A stretch of 64,000 bases of DNA, from the NCBI GenBank assembly GCA_020850415.1, contig JADZER010000055.1, positions 1-64,000 of the forward strand, written 5' to 3'. Below, one piece after another: positions 8,349 through 16,613 of this stretch. The position numbers were made by a program, and so were the translations under genes. This DNA comes from Phycisphaerales bacterium (lineage in GTDB: Bacteria; Planctomycetota; Phycisphaerae; Phycisphaerales; UBA1924). Positions within the stretch are counted from its first letter, which is position 1, and every line of letters begins with the position of its first letter. A model generated the notes under the pieces. The model worked only from the letters and a program-made list of their open reading frames with translations, had not been told where the DNA came from and ran no database searches.

Positions 8349-8391
8349 CGAGGGGGCTAGCGAGCGGGCCCGCACCGGCGAACAATCCCCC

Positions 8392-9114
8392 ATGCTCGAC
8401 CCCGCCCGATACCGCCTCCTCACCTTCGACTGCTACGGCACGCTCATCGACTGGGAATCCGGCATCCTCGCCGCCCTGCACCGTCTGCTCGCCCGCCACC
8501 GCGTCGAACCGCCGGGGGATGACGAGCTGCTCGCCCTCTACGCCGAGCTCGAGCCCGCGGCCCAGTCCGGCGACTACCGGCCCTACCGCCAGGTGCTCGC
8601 CGAGGTCACGCGCGGCTTCGCCGAATCGCTGGGCCTCGCGCTGCGCCCGGGCGAGGAGCACGCCCTGGCCGACTCCATCGCCGACTGGCCCGCCTTCAAG
8701 GACACCCCCAAGGCCCTCGCCCGCCTCGCCCGGCACTACGACCTGGCCATCCTCTCGAACATCGACCCGGACCTGTTCGAGGCCACCCGCCCTCGCCTCG
8801 TCGGCCCGCACGGCTTCGAGTTTGCCGCCGTCATCACCGCCGAGGACACCCGCAGCTACAAGCCCGCCATCGGGCACTTCTGGCGCGCGATCCAGACGCT
8901 CGGCGTGCCGGGGGCGCAGATCCTGCATGTCGCCCAGAGCCTCTACCACGACATCACGCCGGCGCAGTCGATGGGCATCTCGACCGTGTGGGTCAACCGG
9001 CGCGGCGACCGCGACGGCCACGGCGCGACCCCGTTCACCGAGGCCGAGCACGATCTCGAGCCCGACCTGGTTGTCCACGACTTACGCACACTCGCGGATC
9101 TGCTTGGCGCGTAA
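8392..9114 (+). CDS. HAD-superfamily hydrolase, haloacid dehalogenase type II-like
   Basis: A 240-residue HAD hydrolase. Motif I is LLTFDCYGTLIDWESG with the nucleophilic Asp, motif II is AILSNID (Ser), motif III is Lys in SYKPAIGHF, and motif IV lies around LYHDITPAQSMGIST. Asp-x-Tyr-Gly-Thr is typical of L-2-haloacid dehalogenase-type members, which hydrolyse 2-haloacids, although many relatives are phosphatases. It is a soluble cytosolic protein. ATG 8392 puts motif I at the expected position near residue 10. The neighbours do not indicate a pathway, so the substrate is open. Confidence 0.85.
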   Translation: MLDPARYRLLTFDCYGTLIDWESGILAALHRLLARHRVEPPGDDELLALYAELEPAAQSGDYRPYRQVLAEVTRGFAESLGLALRPGEEHALADSIADWPAFKDTPKALARLARHYDLAILSNIDPDLFEATRPRLVGPHGFEFAAVITAEDTRSYKPAIGHFWRAIQTLGVPGAQILHVAQSLYHDITPAQSMGISTVWVNRRGDRDGHGATPFTEAEHDLEPDLVVHDLRTLADLLGA

Positions 9115-9207
9115 CACACTCCGTGTTATGTTCGCCGGGCTCGGGCGCGGCCGAACCACGGACGGGGAAGCGCGCCCGCGCAAGGCACACAATCCCGAGG
9201 GCCGGGG

Positions 9208-9972
9208 ATGGAACACAACATCCGCATCAATCTCCTCGGCGCGGTCGCCACGCTCGTGCTGGGCGTCGGCGCCAGCGTCGTCGCGTCAACCATGCTCGCA
9301 ACCAGGGCCTACCGCGCCAGGGTCGACCAGATCGAGCGCGCCGACCAGGCCGTCACCGTCAAGGGCTACGCCCGCACACCGATCCGCTCCGATCAGGCGG
9401 TCTGGGCCATCGATGTCTCCGGGCGGGGCGACACCCTCCCGGCGACATTCGCCCAACTCGAGGAGGGCGTCGCCCGCGCCCGGGAGTTCCTCCTCGACGC
9501 CGGGTTCGTGGACGGCGTCATCGCGCTCTCCCCCATCGAGACGACCGAGTACCCCGACTACGACCAGCACGGGCGCGCAACCCTGAAGATCCGCGGCTAC
9601 GCCATGAAGCGCACGCTCACCGTCTCCACGCCCGAGGTGGAGCGCGTCGCCCACGCCGCCGGCGCCGTCACCGGCCTGCTCGAGCAGGGTGTCTCGCTCA
9701 TCTCCCGGCCCCCCGAGTACACCTACTCCGCCCTCGCGGACACGAAGGTGGACATCGTCGGGCGAGCCTCGGCCGACGCCCGCCAGCGGGCCGAAGCGAT
9801 CGCCACCGAGGCCGGCGCCGCCCTCGCCGAGGTCCGCTTCGCCTCCCAGGGCGTCATGCAGGTGACCACCCCCGGCTCGACCAGCGTCTCCGGCTACGGC
9901 ATCTACGACACGACGACGATCGACAAGGAGGCCTCGATCGTCGTCACCCTCACCTTCGGCCTCACCGGCTGA
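9208..9972 (+). CDS. SIMPL domain-containing periplasmic protein
   Basis: A 254-residue product with one N-terminal hydrophobic segment (LLGAVATLVLGVGASVVAS), probably an uncleaved anchor or signal peptide, followed by a SIMPL (DUF541) domain: QAVTVKGYARTPIRSDQAVW, then YDQHGRATLKIRGYAMKRTL and ADARQRAEAIATEAGAAL near the C-terminus. SIMPL proteins are periplasmic or outer-surface proteins of poorly defined function, some forming large rings. It sits 93 bases after the HAD gene and converges on the sorting-tail protein gene. The family call is firm; the role is unknown. Confidence 0.88.
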   Translation: MEHNIRINLLGAVATLVLGVGASVVASTMLATRAYRARVDQIERADQAVTVKGYARTPIRSDQAVWAIDVSGRGDTLPATFAQLEEGVARAREFLLDAGFVDGVIALSPIETTEYPDYDQHGRATLKIRGYAMKRTLTVSTPEVERVAHAAGAVTGLLEQGVSLISRPPEYTYSALADTKVDIVGRASADARQRAEAIATEAGAALAEVRFASQGVMQVTTPGSTSVSGYGIYDTTTIDKEASIVVTLTFGLTG

Positions 9973-9986
9973 GCCCCCACGCAAGT

Positions 9987-10021
9987 GGGCCGGCGATCGC
10001 AGAGGAAGCGACCGCCGGCCC
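9987..10021. terminator. Strong GC hairpin between convergent genes
   Basis: GGGCCGGCG (9987-9995) is perfectly complementary to CGCCGGCCC (10013-10021) across a 17-base loop, between the stop codons of the SIMPL gene and the convergent sorting-tail gene. There is no T-tract on either side, so it is a bidirectional terminator or 3' stability hairpin at best. Confidence 0.45.
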
Positions 10022-10086
10022 GGAGGGGGGAGCGAGGATTCCTCGCTCATTCTCGTCCAATCGTGCTCATTCCTGCGCACCCGCGC

Positions 10087-10761
10087 TCATCGGCGCCGGC
10101 GGGCGGCGCCCAGCAGGCCGAGCCCCGCCACCGCCAAGGCGCCCGGCCCGGGCACGAAGTGAACATTGTCCACCATGCCCCGCACCGTCGTGTAGCTGCC
10201 GTCGAGCGTCGCGTAGAGGCGCATCGTGTCGAACGAGGACGCGGCGACGGACATGTGCACCGCCGCCGGGTTGTCCCGACCGCCCCCGTCGGCGACGACG
10301 AACGAGGTCGACCCGACGACCGAGCCGTTGCTGATCGCCTCGAGCGTGACCTCGATGCCGCCCCACGGGCCGTTCTCGTAGTAGACCAGGTCGAGCCCGC
10401 CGGAGCTGAACGACCCGGCCGCGCTCATCGACGCCGTCGCGATCGGCCCCAGCGTGACATTGTCGCCGGGGATGTACGCCATGCCGAAGTTCAGCATGTT
10501 CGGGCTGGAAACGAAGCCCGGGAAGTCATTGGCGACGACCACCGCCCGCTCGATGATGAAGTCCGTGCCCAGATCGCCCGGCGTGAACGGCGCGCCGTCG
10601 GGGAAGAACCCGCTGACATTGTTCGCGTCGAAGAAGGTGACGCCGCCGGTCGTGAAGCTCAGACCGAGGAAGCCCTCGGTCTCGGCGTCGAAGTCGGCGA
10701 CCTGCGCCGACGCCGCCGCCGAGGCCAACCCCAGAACCGCCAGTCTCGTGATGCTCTGCAT
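10087..10761 (-). CDS. Secreted protein with C-terminal PEP-CTERM-like sorting tail
   Basis: A 224-residue product with a signal peptide (MQSITRLAVLGLASAAASAQ) and a beta-rich mature domain (FFDANNVSGFFPDGAPF; MVDNVHFV). The tail is VPGPGALAVAGLGLLGAARRRR: the short motif, one hydrophobic helix and the Arg cluster expected of PEP-CTERM-type sorting signals processed by exosortase-like enzymes. No exosortase gene is in the window. The ATG at 10,761 has AGGGAG upstream. It lies 45 bases beyond the HAF/dockerin gene on the same strand. The function of the body is unknown. Confidence 0.82.
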   Translation of the reverse strand: MQSITRLAVLGLASAAASAQVADFDAETEGFLGLSFTTGGVTFFDANNVSGFFPDGAPFTPGDLGTDFIIERAVVVANDFPGFVSSPNMLNFGMAYIPGDNVTLGPIATASMSAAGSFSSGGLDLVYYENGPWGGIEVTLEAISNGSVVGSTSFVVADGGGRDNPAAVHMSVAASSFDTMRLYATLDGSYTTVRGMVDNVHFVPGPGALAVAGLGLLGAARRRR

Positions 10762-10806
10762 GATCTCTCTCCCTTTCTTGCTTTGCATGCGGGGGCGCCC
10801 GCGCTC

Positions 10807-12012
10807 TCAGCGGCAGGACGCCCACTCGCCGAGGAACGCGAGGAAGTCGATGGTGTTCACAGCGCCGTCCCCGTCCCAGTCCGCCCGCCCATCCCCCGAC
10901 GCCCACAGGTTCAGGAACGCCAGGAAGTCCTGCGTGTCGCTGTCCCCGTCCCCGTCCAGGTCCGCGCGGCAGGCCGGCGGGACGACCCCCGTCATGACGA
11001 AACCACGCAGCTGCCCCGAGGTGGTCAGCCCGTACCCCACGATGTCGCCGTGGTCGTTGATCCCCTCGGCGCTGAGCAGCTGCTGCCAGTCGGTCTGCCC
11101 CGCGTCGAGGAAACCGTTGAGGTCGTGCATCGCCCCGCCGAACCACACCCACGCCCGCGGCTCGATCAGGAAGTCGTTGTCCCACGCGCTGCCGACGATC
11201 ACACCGCCCTCGTTGATGTCGTACGCCTCGCTGTTCTCCAGCTCGGGCAGCGTGCCCAGCGACAGGACCGGGTTGTCGCGGTCCAGCGTGAAGACCGCCG
11301 CGTTCCACGGCCCGTTGCCGTCGTTGGCCAGCCCGACGATCGTCCCCGCGTCACTCACCGCGTGCGCCATGCTGAAGAAGTACCCGACCGGGCCGATCTC
11401 CGATTCATCCCAGCCGCCCCGCCCGTCGGGGACGCCCATCATCGCCATGTCCGGGTCGCCGAAAAAGAACCCGTGCCCGGCCAGCACGCCCGCGTTGTTC
11501 ACGCCCTTGTTCGCACCGCCCTGGTAGCCCGGCACCGTCCCCTGCGTCTGACCGGTGCCCGGTCCCGCCCACACGAAGCCCTTGGCAAAGCCCGGGCTGA
11601 TCGACGCCTGCCCGACCACCAGCCCCGCGTCGTTGATGTCCCACGCGACCGAGCTGCCCGAGGCGTTCATATCGGCGCCCAGGTCGGTCCACGAGCCCGC
11701 GCTCCACAGCATCGCCGTCTGCACCGCCCCCGCATCGCTGGCCCCGACGACCTGACCGCCCGCATTGACCGCGAACGCCACCGAGTTGCCGCCGATCGCC
11801 CCCAGGTCGGCCGCGACGCCACCCTGCCAGAGCACGGCGTGGGTCGCACCGTCGCCGGCGAGGTCGGCCTCCCCCACCACCTGACCGGCGTTATTGATGT
11901 CGTAGGCGAACGACCAAGACCCCCCGAGGGTGGGGAGCATGGCCAGGTCCGCGGCAAACGCCCCACCAGCTAGTCCGGCGGCTGTGGTCATACCGAGAAT
12001 GGTCCGCTTCAT
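10807..12012 (-). CDS. Secreted HAF-repeat protein with C-terminal dockerin-like domain
   Basis: A 401-residue product. A signal peptide (MKRTILGMTTAAGLAGGAFA) is followed by repeated HAF-type motifs, each about 45-50 residues and of the form A-Y-D-I-N-N-A-G-Q-V-V-G (for example AYDINNAGQVVGEA, AWDINDAGLVVGQA, AYDINEGGVIVGSAW). The last about 50 residues hold two Ca-binding dockerin-like repeats (ADLDGDGDSDTQDFLAFLN and ADWDGDGAVNTIDFLAFLG), as in planctomycete GC-type dockerin proteins. The true start is ATG 12,012 with GAGGTG upstream; the frame stays open far upstream but that is not coding. A promoter and palindromic operator lie just upstream. It is an exported surface protein of unknown ligand. 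Confidence 0.88.
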   Translation of the reverse strand: MKRTILGMTTAAGLAGGAFAADLAMLPTLGGSWSFAYDINNAGQVVGEADLAGDGATHAVLWQGGVAADLGAIGGNSVAFAVNAGGQVVGASDAGAVQTAMLWSAGSWTDLGADMNASGSSVAWDINDAGLVVGQASISPGFAKGFVWAGPGTGQTQGTVPGYQGGANKGVNNAGVLAGHGFFFGDPDMAMMGVPDGRGGWDESEIGPVGYFFSMAHAVSDAGTIVGLANDGNGPWNAAVFTLDRDNPVLSLGTLPELENSEAYDINEGGVIVGSAWDNDFLIEPRAWVWFGGAMHDLNGFLDAGQTDWQQLLSAEGINDHGDIVGYGLTTSGQLRGFVMTGVVPPACRADLDGDGDSDTQDFLAFLNLWASGDGRADWDGDGAVNTIDFLAFLGEWASCR

Positions 12013-12076
12013 CACAGGCACCTCACTTGGGGTCGCGTACTTCCGGATCTGCCAGATTTTGCTGGACATCCGATCC

Positions 12077-12114
12077 TGTTCTGAGAACAATACTGAGATC
12101 GTTCTCAAGGTCAA
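12077..12114 (-). promoter_or_regulatory. Promoter with overlapping palindromic operator for the HAF/dockerin gene
   Basis: On the minus strand TTGACC (12114-12109) and TATTGT (12092-12087) are separated by 16 bases, a plausible sigma-70 promoter about 75 bases before ATG 12,012. TGAGAAC (12082-12088) and GTTCTCA (12101-12107) form a 7-bp inverted repeat spanning the spacer. TGTTCT-G-AGAACA (12077-12089) is a second palindrome sharing a half-site. Three related half-sites overlapping a promoter suggest a repressor site. Confidence 0.5.
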
Positions 12115-12165
12115 GTCCTCTCTCCCCAAGATTCGGAAAATCAACCCCGCGGTTCCGAGCAGAGC

Positions 12166-13494
12166 ATGCCAAAGTCCCAGAGTCTCGCGGCAGCACCACG
12201 CCCGGCACCCCAACCGCCCCGGGGGGCTGGTATCGTTCGTGTCGTGTCTCCCGCCAAGATCAGCCCCAGACGCCAGCCGATCGCGCCGCTTTCCGCCGAG
12301 GAGCTGGGGCAGGCGGTCCGACTTGCCGAGCGCCTGCGGGCGGAGCTGGGGGCGGTAGTCGGAGCGCTCCCAGAACAAGCGCAGGGCGCGAGCGGGATGG
12401 CCAGGTATCTCGGAGTTGTCCGTCCGACTTGTCAGCGGATCGTCCAGACGCTCGCCGAGCCCGAGGCCTCGGCCGCGACGCTGGCGGCCCTGCCCGGCGT
12501 CCAGGGGCTCGAGCAGTTCCTCGGGGCGGTGCGGTCCCGAGGCGGGAACGCCGGTCCGGTGGATATCGCCGGCGCGGCGGTGAGGCAGGTCGCGGCGTTT
12601 CTGGTCCAGTGCGGCGGGAGCCAGTCCAAGCTCGCCGCCAGGCTCGGGGCCGTCCGCCCCTCGCCCGGGGCCGACGAGCTGGGGAACGAGCAGCGCCGGG
12701 CCGCGCTGTACGAGGCCGCGGCGGACCTCATGGGCCGGCGGATCGAGACCGCGCTGAGCCTCTACATCTTCCAGATCTCGCCCCGGGATCCGACTCTGCT
12801 CGAGCGGATGCTCGCCCACGGGCAGATCGGCAGCCGCATCCGCCCAGGGGGGATGCCCATGGTGGCCAGCTCGGGCAACACGCTGACGCTCGAGCAGCCC
12901 GAGGGCCCGGCGCGGCTTCTCGATGACGCGCCGGCGGCGGGGAAGACGCAGTCGGCGATCCTGGCCCCGTTCACGACCGAGCCGCTGCCGACGGTCACCA
13001 GCCGCGGGAGCAAGGGCAAGCTGGTGCAGGTGATCGACCCCGAGGCGCTCGACCGGGAGATCGAGCTTGACATCGTGCTGGCGGAGCGTTCGATGCACCC
13101 GCTGTACGACGACGCGGGCGCTCCGACGCTCGACGAGGTGTGGACGCTGGTGAACGCCCCGACCCGCCAGCTGCTGCTGGATGTGTACCTCGAGCAGGGC
13201 CTGGAGCGCCGCTGCCGCCCGGCCGTCGACGCGCAGATGTGGTACCCGAGCCTGACGAGCCCCGGGGACGACCGGTGGATCACGCGGTTCCCGGGCCAGC
13301 CGCGCCTGCAGCTGCTGGGGCGCGGCACATCCGGCGCCGAGTCGGTCGCCTACCACCGGCACGCCGAGCTGACGCGGTTCTTCTTCGAGCGGGTGGGGCT
13401 CGACCCGGGGCGGTTCGTTGGGTTCCGGTGCGAGGTGGCCTACCCGATCTGGCGGGCCGGGTACCGCATGACCTTCGAGTACGGGAGCCCCTGA
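12166..13494 (+). CDS. Conserved-looking hypothetical protein with possible N-terminal HTH
   Basis: A 442-residue cytosolic protein that I cannot place in a named family. An Ala/Pro-rich leader is followed by a helical domain in which MARYLGVVRPTCQRIVQTL resembles a helix-turn-helix. The middle is helical (ALYEAAADLMGRRIETALSLYIFQ). The C-terminal half is a compact domain rich in Trp/Tyr/Phe (LQLLGRGTSGAESVAYHRH, ELTRFFFERVGLDPGRFVGF). The start is uncertain because the first 30 residues are low complexity and GTG starts exist downstream. It is divergent from the HAF/dockerin gene across an operator-like palindrome and lies 33 bases before scoB, so it may be cotranscribed with scoB or regulate its neighbour. 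Confidence 0.7.
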   Translation: MPKSQSLAAAPRPAPQPPRGAGIVRVVSPAKISPRRQPIAPLSAEELGQAVRLAERLRAELGAVVGALPEQAQGASGMARYLGVVRPTCQRIVQTLAEPEASAATLAALPGVQGLEQFLGAVRSRGGNAGPVDIAGAAVRQVAAFLVQCGGSQSKLAARLGAVRPSPGADELGNEQRRAALYEAAADLMGRRIETALSLYIFQISPRDPTLLERMLAHGQIGSRIRPGGMPMVASSGNTLTLEQPEGPARLLDDAPAAGKTQSAILAPFTTEPLPTVTSRGSKGKLVQVIDPEALDREIELDIVLAERSMHPLYDDAGAPTLDEVWTLVNAPTRQLLLDVYLEQGLERRCRPAVDAQMWYPSLTSPGDDRWITRFPGQPRLQLLGRGTSGAESVAYHRHAELTRFFFERVGLDPGRFVGFRCEVAYPIWRAGYRMTFEYGSP

Positions 13495-13527
13495 CCGGCC
13501 GATCGCGCCGCCCGCTATCATGGGCCC

Positions 13528-14190
13528 ATGCCCCTGGACCGCAACCAGATCGCCAAGCGTGCCGCGCGGGAGCTCCGCGACGGGTTCATCGTCAACCTCG
13601 GCATCGGCATGCCCACGCTGGTCGCCAACCACATCCCCGAGGGGGTCGATGTGTGGCTGCAATCCGAGAACGGGCTGCTGGGCATCGGCCCGTTCCCGAC
13701 CGAGGAAGAGATCGACGCCGACCTGATCAACGCCGGCAAGCAGACCGTGACCTCGCGCACCGGGGCGAGCTTCTTCAGCAGCGCCGAGAGCTTCGCCATG
13801 ATCCGCGGCGGGCACATCGACATGTGCATCCTCGGTGCCATGGAGCTGAGCCAAGAGGGCGACATCGCCAACTGGATGATCCCCGGCAAGATGGTCAAGG
13901 GCATGGGCGGCGCGATGGACCTCGTCGCCGGCGTCAAGAAGGTCATCGTGATGATGGAGCACTGCAACAAGAAGGGCGAGGCCAAGATCCTCAGGGAGTG
14001 CACGCTCCCCCTCACCGGCCGGCGCTGCATCGACATGGTCATCACCGACCTGTGCGTGCTGAAGATGGACTACGACAAGCACCGCTTCCGGCTCACCGAG
14101 CTCGCGCCGGGGGTGAGCAAGGACGAGGTGCTGGGGAAGACCGAGGCGGAGTTGCTAGTCGCCGACGAACCGGTGACGATCGACGCGTAG
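13528..14190 (+). CDS. scoB: 3-oxoacid CoA-transferase subunit B
   Basis: Beta (catalytic) subunit of a succinyl-CoA:3-ketoacid CoA transferase. The 220-residue product has [15 protein letters not shown] and the catalytic Glu in [11 protein letters not shown], then [41 protein letters not shown] and [11 protein letters not shown]. The length is normal for the family. It completes the enzyme with scoA at 4,585, with which it is not adjacent, so the subunits come from different transcripts or one was displaced by rearrangement. A terminator-like REP hairpin follows at 14,240. Confidence 0.92.
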   Translation: MPLDRNQIAKRAARELRDGFIVNLGIGMPTLVANHIPEGVDVWLQSENGLLGIGPFPTEEEIDADLINAGKQTVTSRTGASFFSSAESFAMIRGGHIDMCILGAMELSQEGDIANWMIPGKMVKGMGGAMDLVAGVKKVIVMMEHCNKKGEAKILRECTLPLTGRRCIDMVITDLCVLKMDYDKHRFRLTELAPGVSKDEVLGKTEAELLVADEPVTIDA

Positions 14191-14234
14191 GCCCCCACTC
14201 CCACGCCCATACCCGCGATCCCGCCTCCGCAAGA

Positions 14235-14262
14235 GCGAGCCGGGCCGTGTCGGCCCGGTTTT
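14235..14262 (+). repeat. REP-like hairpin repeat (copy 1), also terminator-like
   Basis: GCGAGCCGGGCCGTGTCGGC begins a roughly 24-base unit; the stem CCGGGCCG/CGGCCCGG with loop TGT spans 14240-14258 and is followed by TTTT. The same unit recurs in inverted orientation at 14,881 and 14,926, on the other side of the RAYT gene. With the T-tract it can also terminate scoB transcription. Confidence 0.75.
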
Positions 14263-14334
14263 GCCTTTCGTGGCCCCACCCTCCGATCCCGCCCACCGAC
14301 GCCCGAGACCCGCGGTTTCCGGTATCCTCCGCGC

Positions 14335-14970
14335 ATGGGCCTCACCGCCTGGCACATCACCTTCGGGACCTACGGGGCCCGCCTGCATGGCGACCCGCGC
14401 CTCACGGTCGATCGCGTCCGCAACGAGTTCAACGGGCCCTATGTTGAGCCCAGCGCCGCGCGCCACGCGCTGGCGAAAGCGGCCCTCACGCACCCCCCGG
14501 TACGGTTGTCGCGCATACAGCGTGTCTTCCTCGAACAGACCATCCCGGCCATGTGCATCCGGGGCGGTTGGAGGTACGACACCTGCGCGTGCGCCCGGGA
14601 CCACGCCCACACGCTCCTCCGGGCCGACGCGGTGACCCACGGCAAGCGCATCCGCCACTGGCTCAAACGCTGGCTCACCGAGGCGCTCGACAGGGAGTTC
14701 GGGCGTCGGCCCGGCGATGGGGCGTGGTGGGCGGAGGGTGGGTCAAACAGGGTGGTCCATGATGACGACTACTTGCGAACGGTGACCGAGTACATCGATG
14801 CGCAGCGGACGGTGCGGCGAGGGGCCGGGGACGTGGCGGCGGTAGCCGAAGCAGAGGAAGAAGAATGCGAAGAAGAAGAAATCGGGCCGACACGGCCCGG
14901 CTCGCTGTTGCGGAGGGAAACGGACATCGGGCCGACACGGCCCGGCTCGCTTGGGAGGTTTCGTCCATGA
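14335..14970 (+). CDS. RAYT-type (REP-associated tyrosine) transposase, Y1_Tnp-like
   Basis: A 211-residue product starting MGLTAWHITFGTYGARLHG, as in REP-associated tyrosine transposases of the IS200/IS605-like Y1 family. The HUH motif is seen as DHAHTLL (His-Ala-His) and the candidate catalytic Tyr lies in YLRTVTEYIDAQ. These single-copy enzymes nick and move REP hairpins. The last about 35 residues are an Ala/Glu-rich stretch followed by two copies of IGPTRPGSL, which are simply the translation of two REP-like repeats, so the functional protein probably ends near residue 170. The stop overlaps the GH172 start as ATGA. Whether it is active is unknown. Confidence 0.78.
   Translation: MGLTAWHITFGTYGARLHGDPRLTVDRVRNEFNGPYVEPSAARHALAKAALTHPPVRLSRIQRVFLEQTIPAMCIRGGWRYDTCACARDHAHTLLRADAVTHGKRIRHWLKRWLTEALDREFGRRPGDGAWWAEGGSNRVVHDDDYLRTVTEYIDAQRTVRRGAGDVAAVAEAEEEECEEEEIGPTRPGSLLRRETDIGPTRPGSLGRFRP
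14881..14906 (-). repeat. REP-like hairpin repeat (copy 2)
   Basis: A 26-base unit containing GGGCCG-ACA-CGGCCC, identical to 14,926-14,951 and the reverse complement (24 bases) of the copy at 14,235. It lies inside the 3' end of the RAYT reading frame and is translated there. Confidence 0.8.
14926..14951 (-). repeat. REP-like hairpin repeat (copy 3)
   Basis: Exact direct repeat of 14,881-14,906 at a 45-base period, just ahead of the GH172 ribosome site. Its hairpin would form in the mRNA 16 bases before ATG 14,967 and may affect initiation. Confidence 0.8.
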
Positions 14971-16502
14971 ACATGAAGTGGTTGTTGTTCGCCGTCGCAT
15001 CCATCGCGCCGTGCGTCGGGGCCCAATCGCTCGACGACCTCACCATCCCCCGCGACGCGACCTCGGCCCGTGTCGCCTCCAACTCTCCCCACGACTGGTC
15101 CAACGCCGACAACCGCTGGATCAAGCCCGGAGAAACCTACACGCTCGCCGAGATCGAGGGGCCCGGCGTCATCCGGCACCTCTGGTTCACCTTCCCCGAG
15201 TCGGCCGCGAGCTGGATCTCCAAGGGCGGCTCGGCGTCCCCCGACGAGATCGTCCTCCGCATGTACTGGGACGGGGCCGAGGAGCCGGCGGTCGAGTCGC
15301 CTCTGGGGGACTTCTTCGCCTGCGGGTTCGGCATGCGGGCCCCGGTCCGCTCGGTCCCCGTCCAGGTGCAGGGGGGCGACTCGTACAACTGCTTCTGGCC
15401 CATGCCCTTCTTCAAGTCCGCGAGGCTCACCGTTACCAACGAGAGCGACCGCGTGCTCGCCGCGCTCTATTACCAGGTCGACTACACCCGCGAGGCGTCG
15501 CTGCCGGCCGACACGGCCTACTTCTGCGCCCAGTACCGCCAGGAGTTCCCTTCCGAGATGGGCCACGACTACCTCGTCGCCGACATCGACGCCCCGCTCG
15601 GGGGGCACTATGTCGGGACCGTGATGAGCGTCCGCTCGCGCAGCCCGCAGTGGTTCGGCGAGGGCGACGACAAGTTCTTCATCGACGGCGCCGAGGCCCC
15701 GCAGCTCTGGGGCACCGGCACCGAGGACTACTTCCTCAACGCCTGGGGCATGCAGGAGGACACCTTCCCCTCCTTCGGCGTCTCCCGCTGCGACGGCTGG
15801 CTCGCCGAGCTGGGCGACACCGGCACCATGTACCGCTGGCACCTCGCCGACCCGATCAGCTTCAGGAAGTCGCTCCGCTTCGAGATCGAGCACAAGGGCT
15901 GGATCTCCGCCGACGAGACCACCACCGGCAAGATCGACGGCCATGTCGAGCGCGAGGACGACTTCGCCACCGTCGCCTTCTGGTACCAGCGAGGGCAGCC
16001 CAAGCGCTTCACCACCCTCCCCAGCGCCAAGGACCGCAAGCTCCCCGCGATCGACCTGGTCATCGAGGGCAAGGACCTCCTGGCCACGGCCGACACCCGC
16101 AAGGCCGAGGTCTCGCTCCAGGCCGGCGGCCTGTGGACCGGCGAAGGCCAGCTCTTCATCGACGCCGGGGGCGTCGGCTCGAGCGTCGAGTTCGGCTTCG
16201 ATATCCCCGACGGGCGCCCCCGCAACCTCGTGCTGCTCTGCACGCACTCCTACGACTTCGGCACCTACCAGATCAGCCTCGACGGTCAGCCGTTCGGCGC
16301 CCCGGTCGATTTCTACAGCCGCGAGATCAAGCTCGTCCAGCACCGGTTCGGCGAGCTGGCCACCCCGCCGGGCCGGCACACCATCCGGCTCGAGTGCGTC
16401 GGCCTGAACCCAAACTCCGAGGGCTACAAGCTCGGCGTGGACAGCGTCCGCCTGCGCGAACGCCATACGACGAAGCGTCAGCCCCTGGATGTGCCCCACT
16501 AA
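14967..16502 (+). CDS. Secreted glycoside hydrolase family 172 (DUF2961) protein
   Basis: A 511-residue product with a signal peptide (MNMKWLLFAVASIAPCVGAQ). The DUF2961/GH172 domain is recognisable by GPGVIRHLWFTFPE near residue 70, GHDYLVADIDAPLGGHYVG, the acidic segment DDKFFIDGAEAPQLWGTGTE followed by DYF, and FYSREIKLV in the C-terminal beta-sandwich. GH172 enzymes include fructofuranosidases/difructose dianhydride synthases and arabinofuranan-degrading exo-enzymes, so the likely role is extracellular glycan cleavage; the substrate is not predictable. GGGAGG seven bases before ATG 14,967 fixes the start. It overlaps the RAYT frame by four bases, probably by accident of repeat insertion. 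Confidence 0.85.
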   Translation: MNMKWLLFAVASIAPCVGAQSLDDLTIPRDATSARVASNSPHDWSNADNRWIKPGETYTLAEIEGPGVIRHLWFTFPESAASWISKGGSASPDEIVLRMYWDGAEEPAVESPLGDFFACGFGMRAPVRSVPVQVQGGDSYNCFWPMPFFKSARLTVTNESDRVLAALYYQVDYTREASLPADTAYFCAQYRQEFPSEMGHDYLVADIDAPLGGHYVGTVMSVRSRSPQWFGEGDDKFFIDGAEAPQLWGTGTEDYFLNAWGMQEDTFPSFGVSRCDGWLAELGDTGTMYRWHLADPISFRKSLRFEIEHKGWISADETTTGKIDGHVEREDDFATVAFWYQRGQPKRFTTLPSAKDRKLPAIDLVIEGKDLLATADTRKAEVSLQAGGLWTGEGQLFIDAGGVGSSVEFGFDIPDGRPRNLVLLCTHSYDFGTYQISLDGQPFGAPVDFYSREIKLVQHRFGELATPPGRHTIRLECVGLNPNSEGYKLGVDSVRLRERHTTKRQPLDVPH

Positions 16503-16613
16503 CCCCGGCGGCGGGTAGCCCGCCCGCCGGGAGGGCGAGGCCGCCGGGCCGCACCGCCGGCCCGGTTCTTCTATACTGGGACTCTCTCGGGACACACCCC
16601 TCAGGAGAAGCCC

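Noticed and set aside
12013..14082. N-terminal extension of the HAF/dockerin protein to over 1,000 residues
   Set aside because: The frame is open upstream only because it lies opposite the 442-residue gene and scoB; a signal peptide and ribosome site mark the real start at 12,012.
14881..14951. CRISPR array from the two identical 26-base repeats
   Set aside because: Only two direct copies 45 bases apart, a third inverted copy on the other side of a transposase gene, and no cas genes; REP-like elements explain them better.
15000..16500. Long reading frames overlapping the GH172 gene in other frames
   Set aside because: They are Arg/Pro/His-rich, lack domains and ribosome sites, and the GH172 frame has a signal peptide and family motifs.
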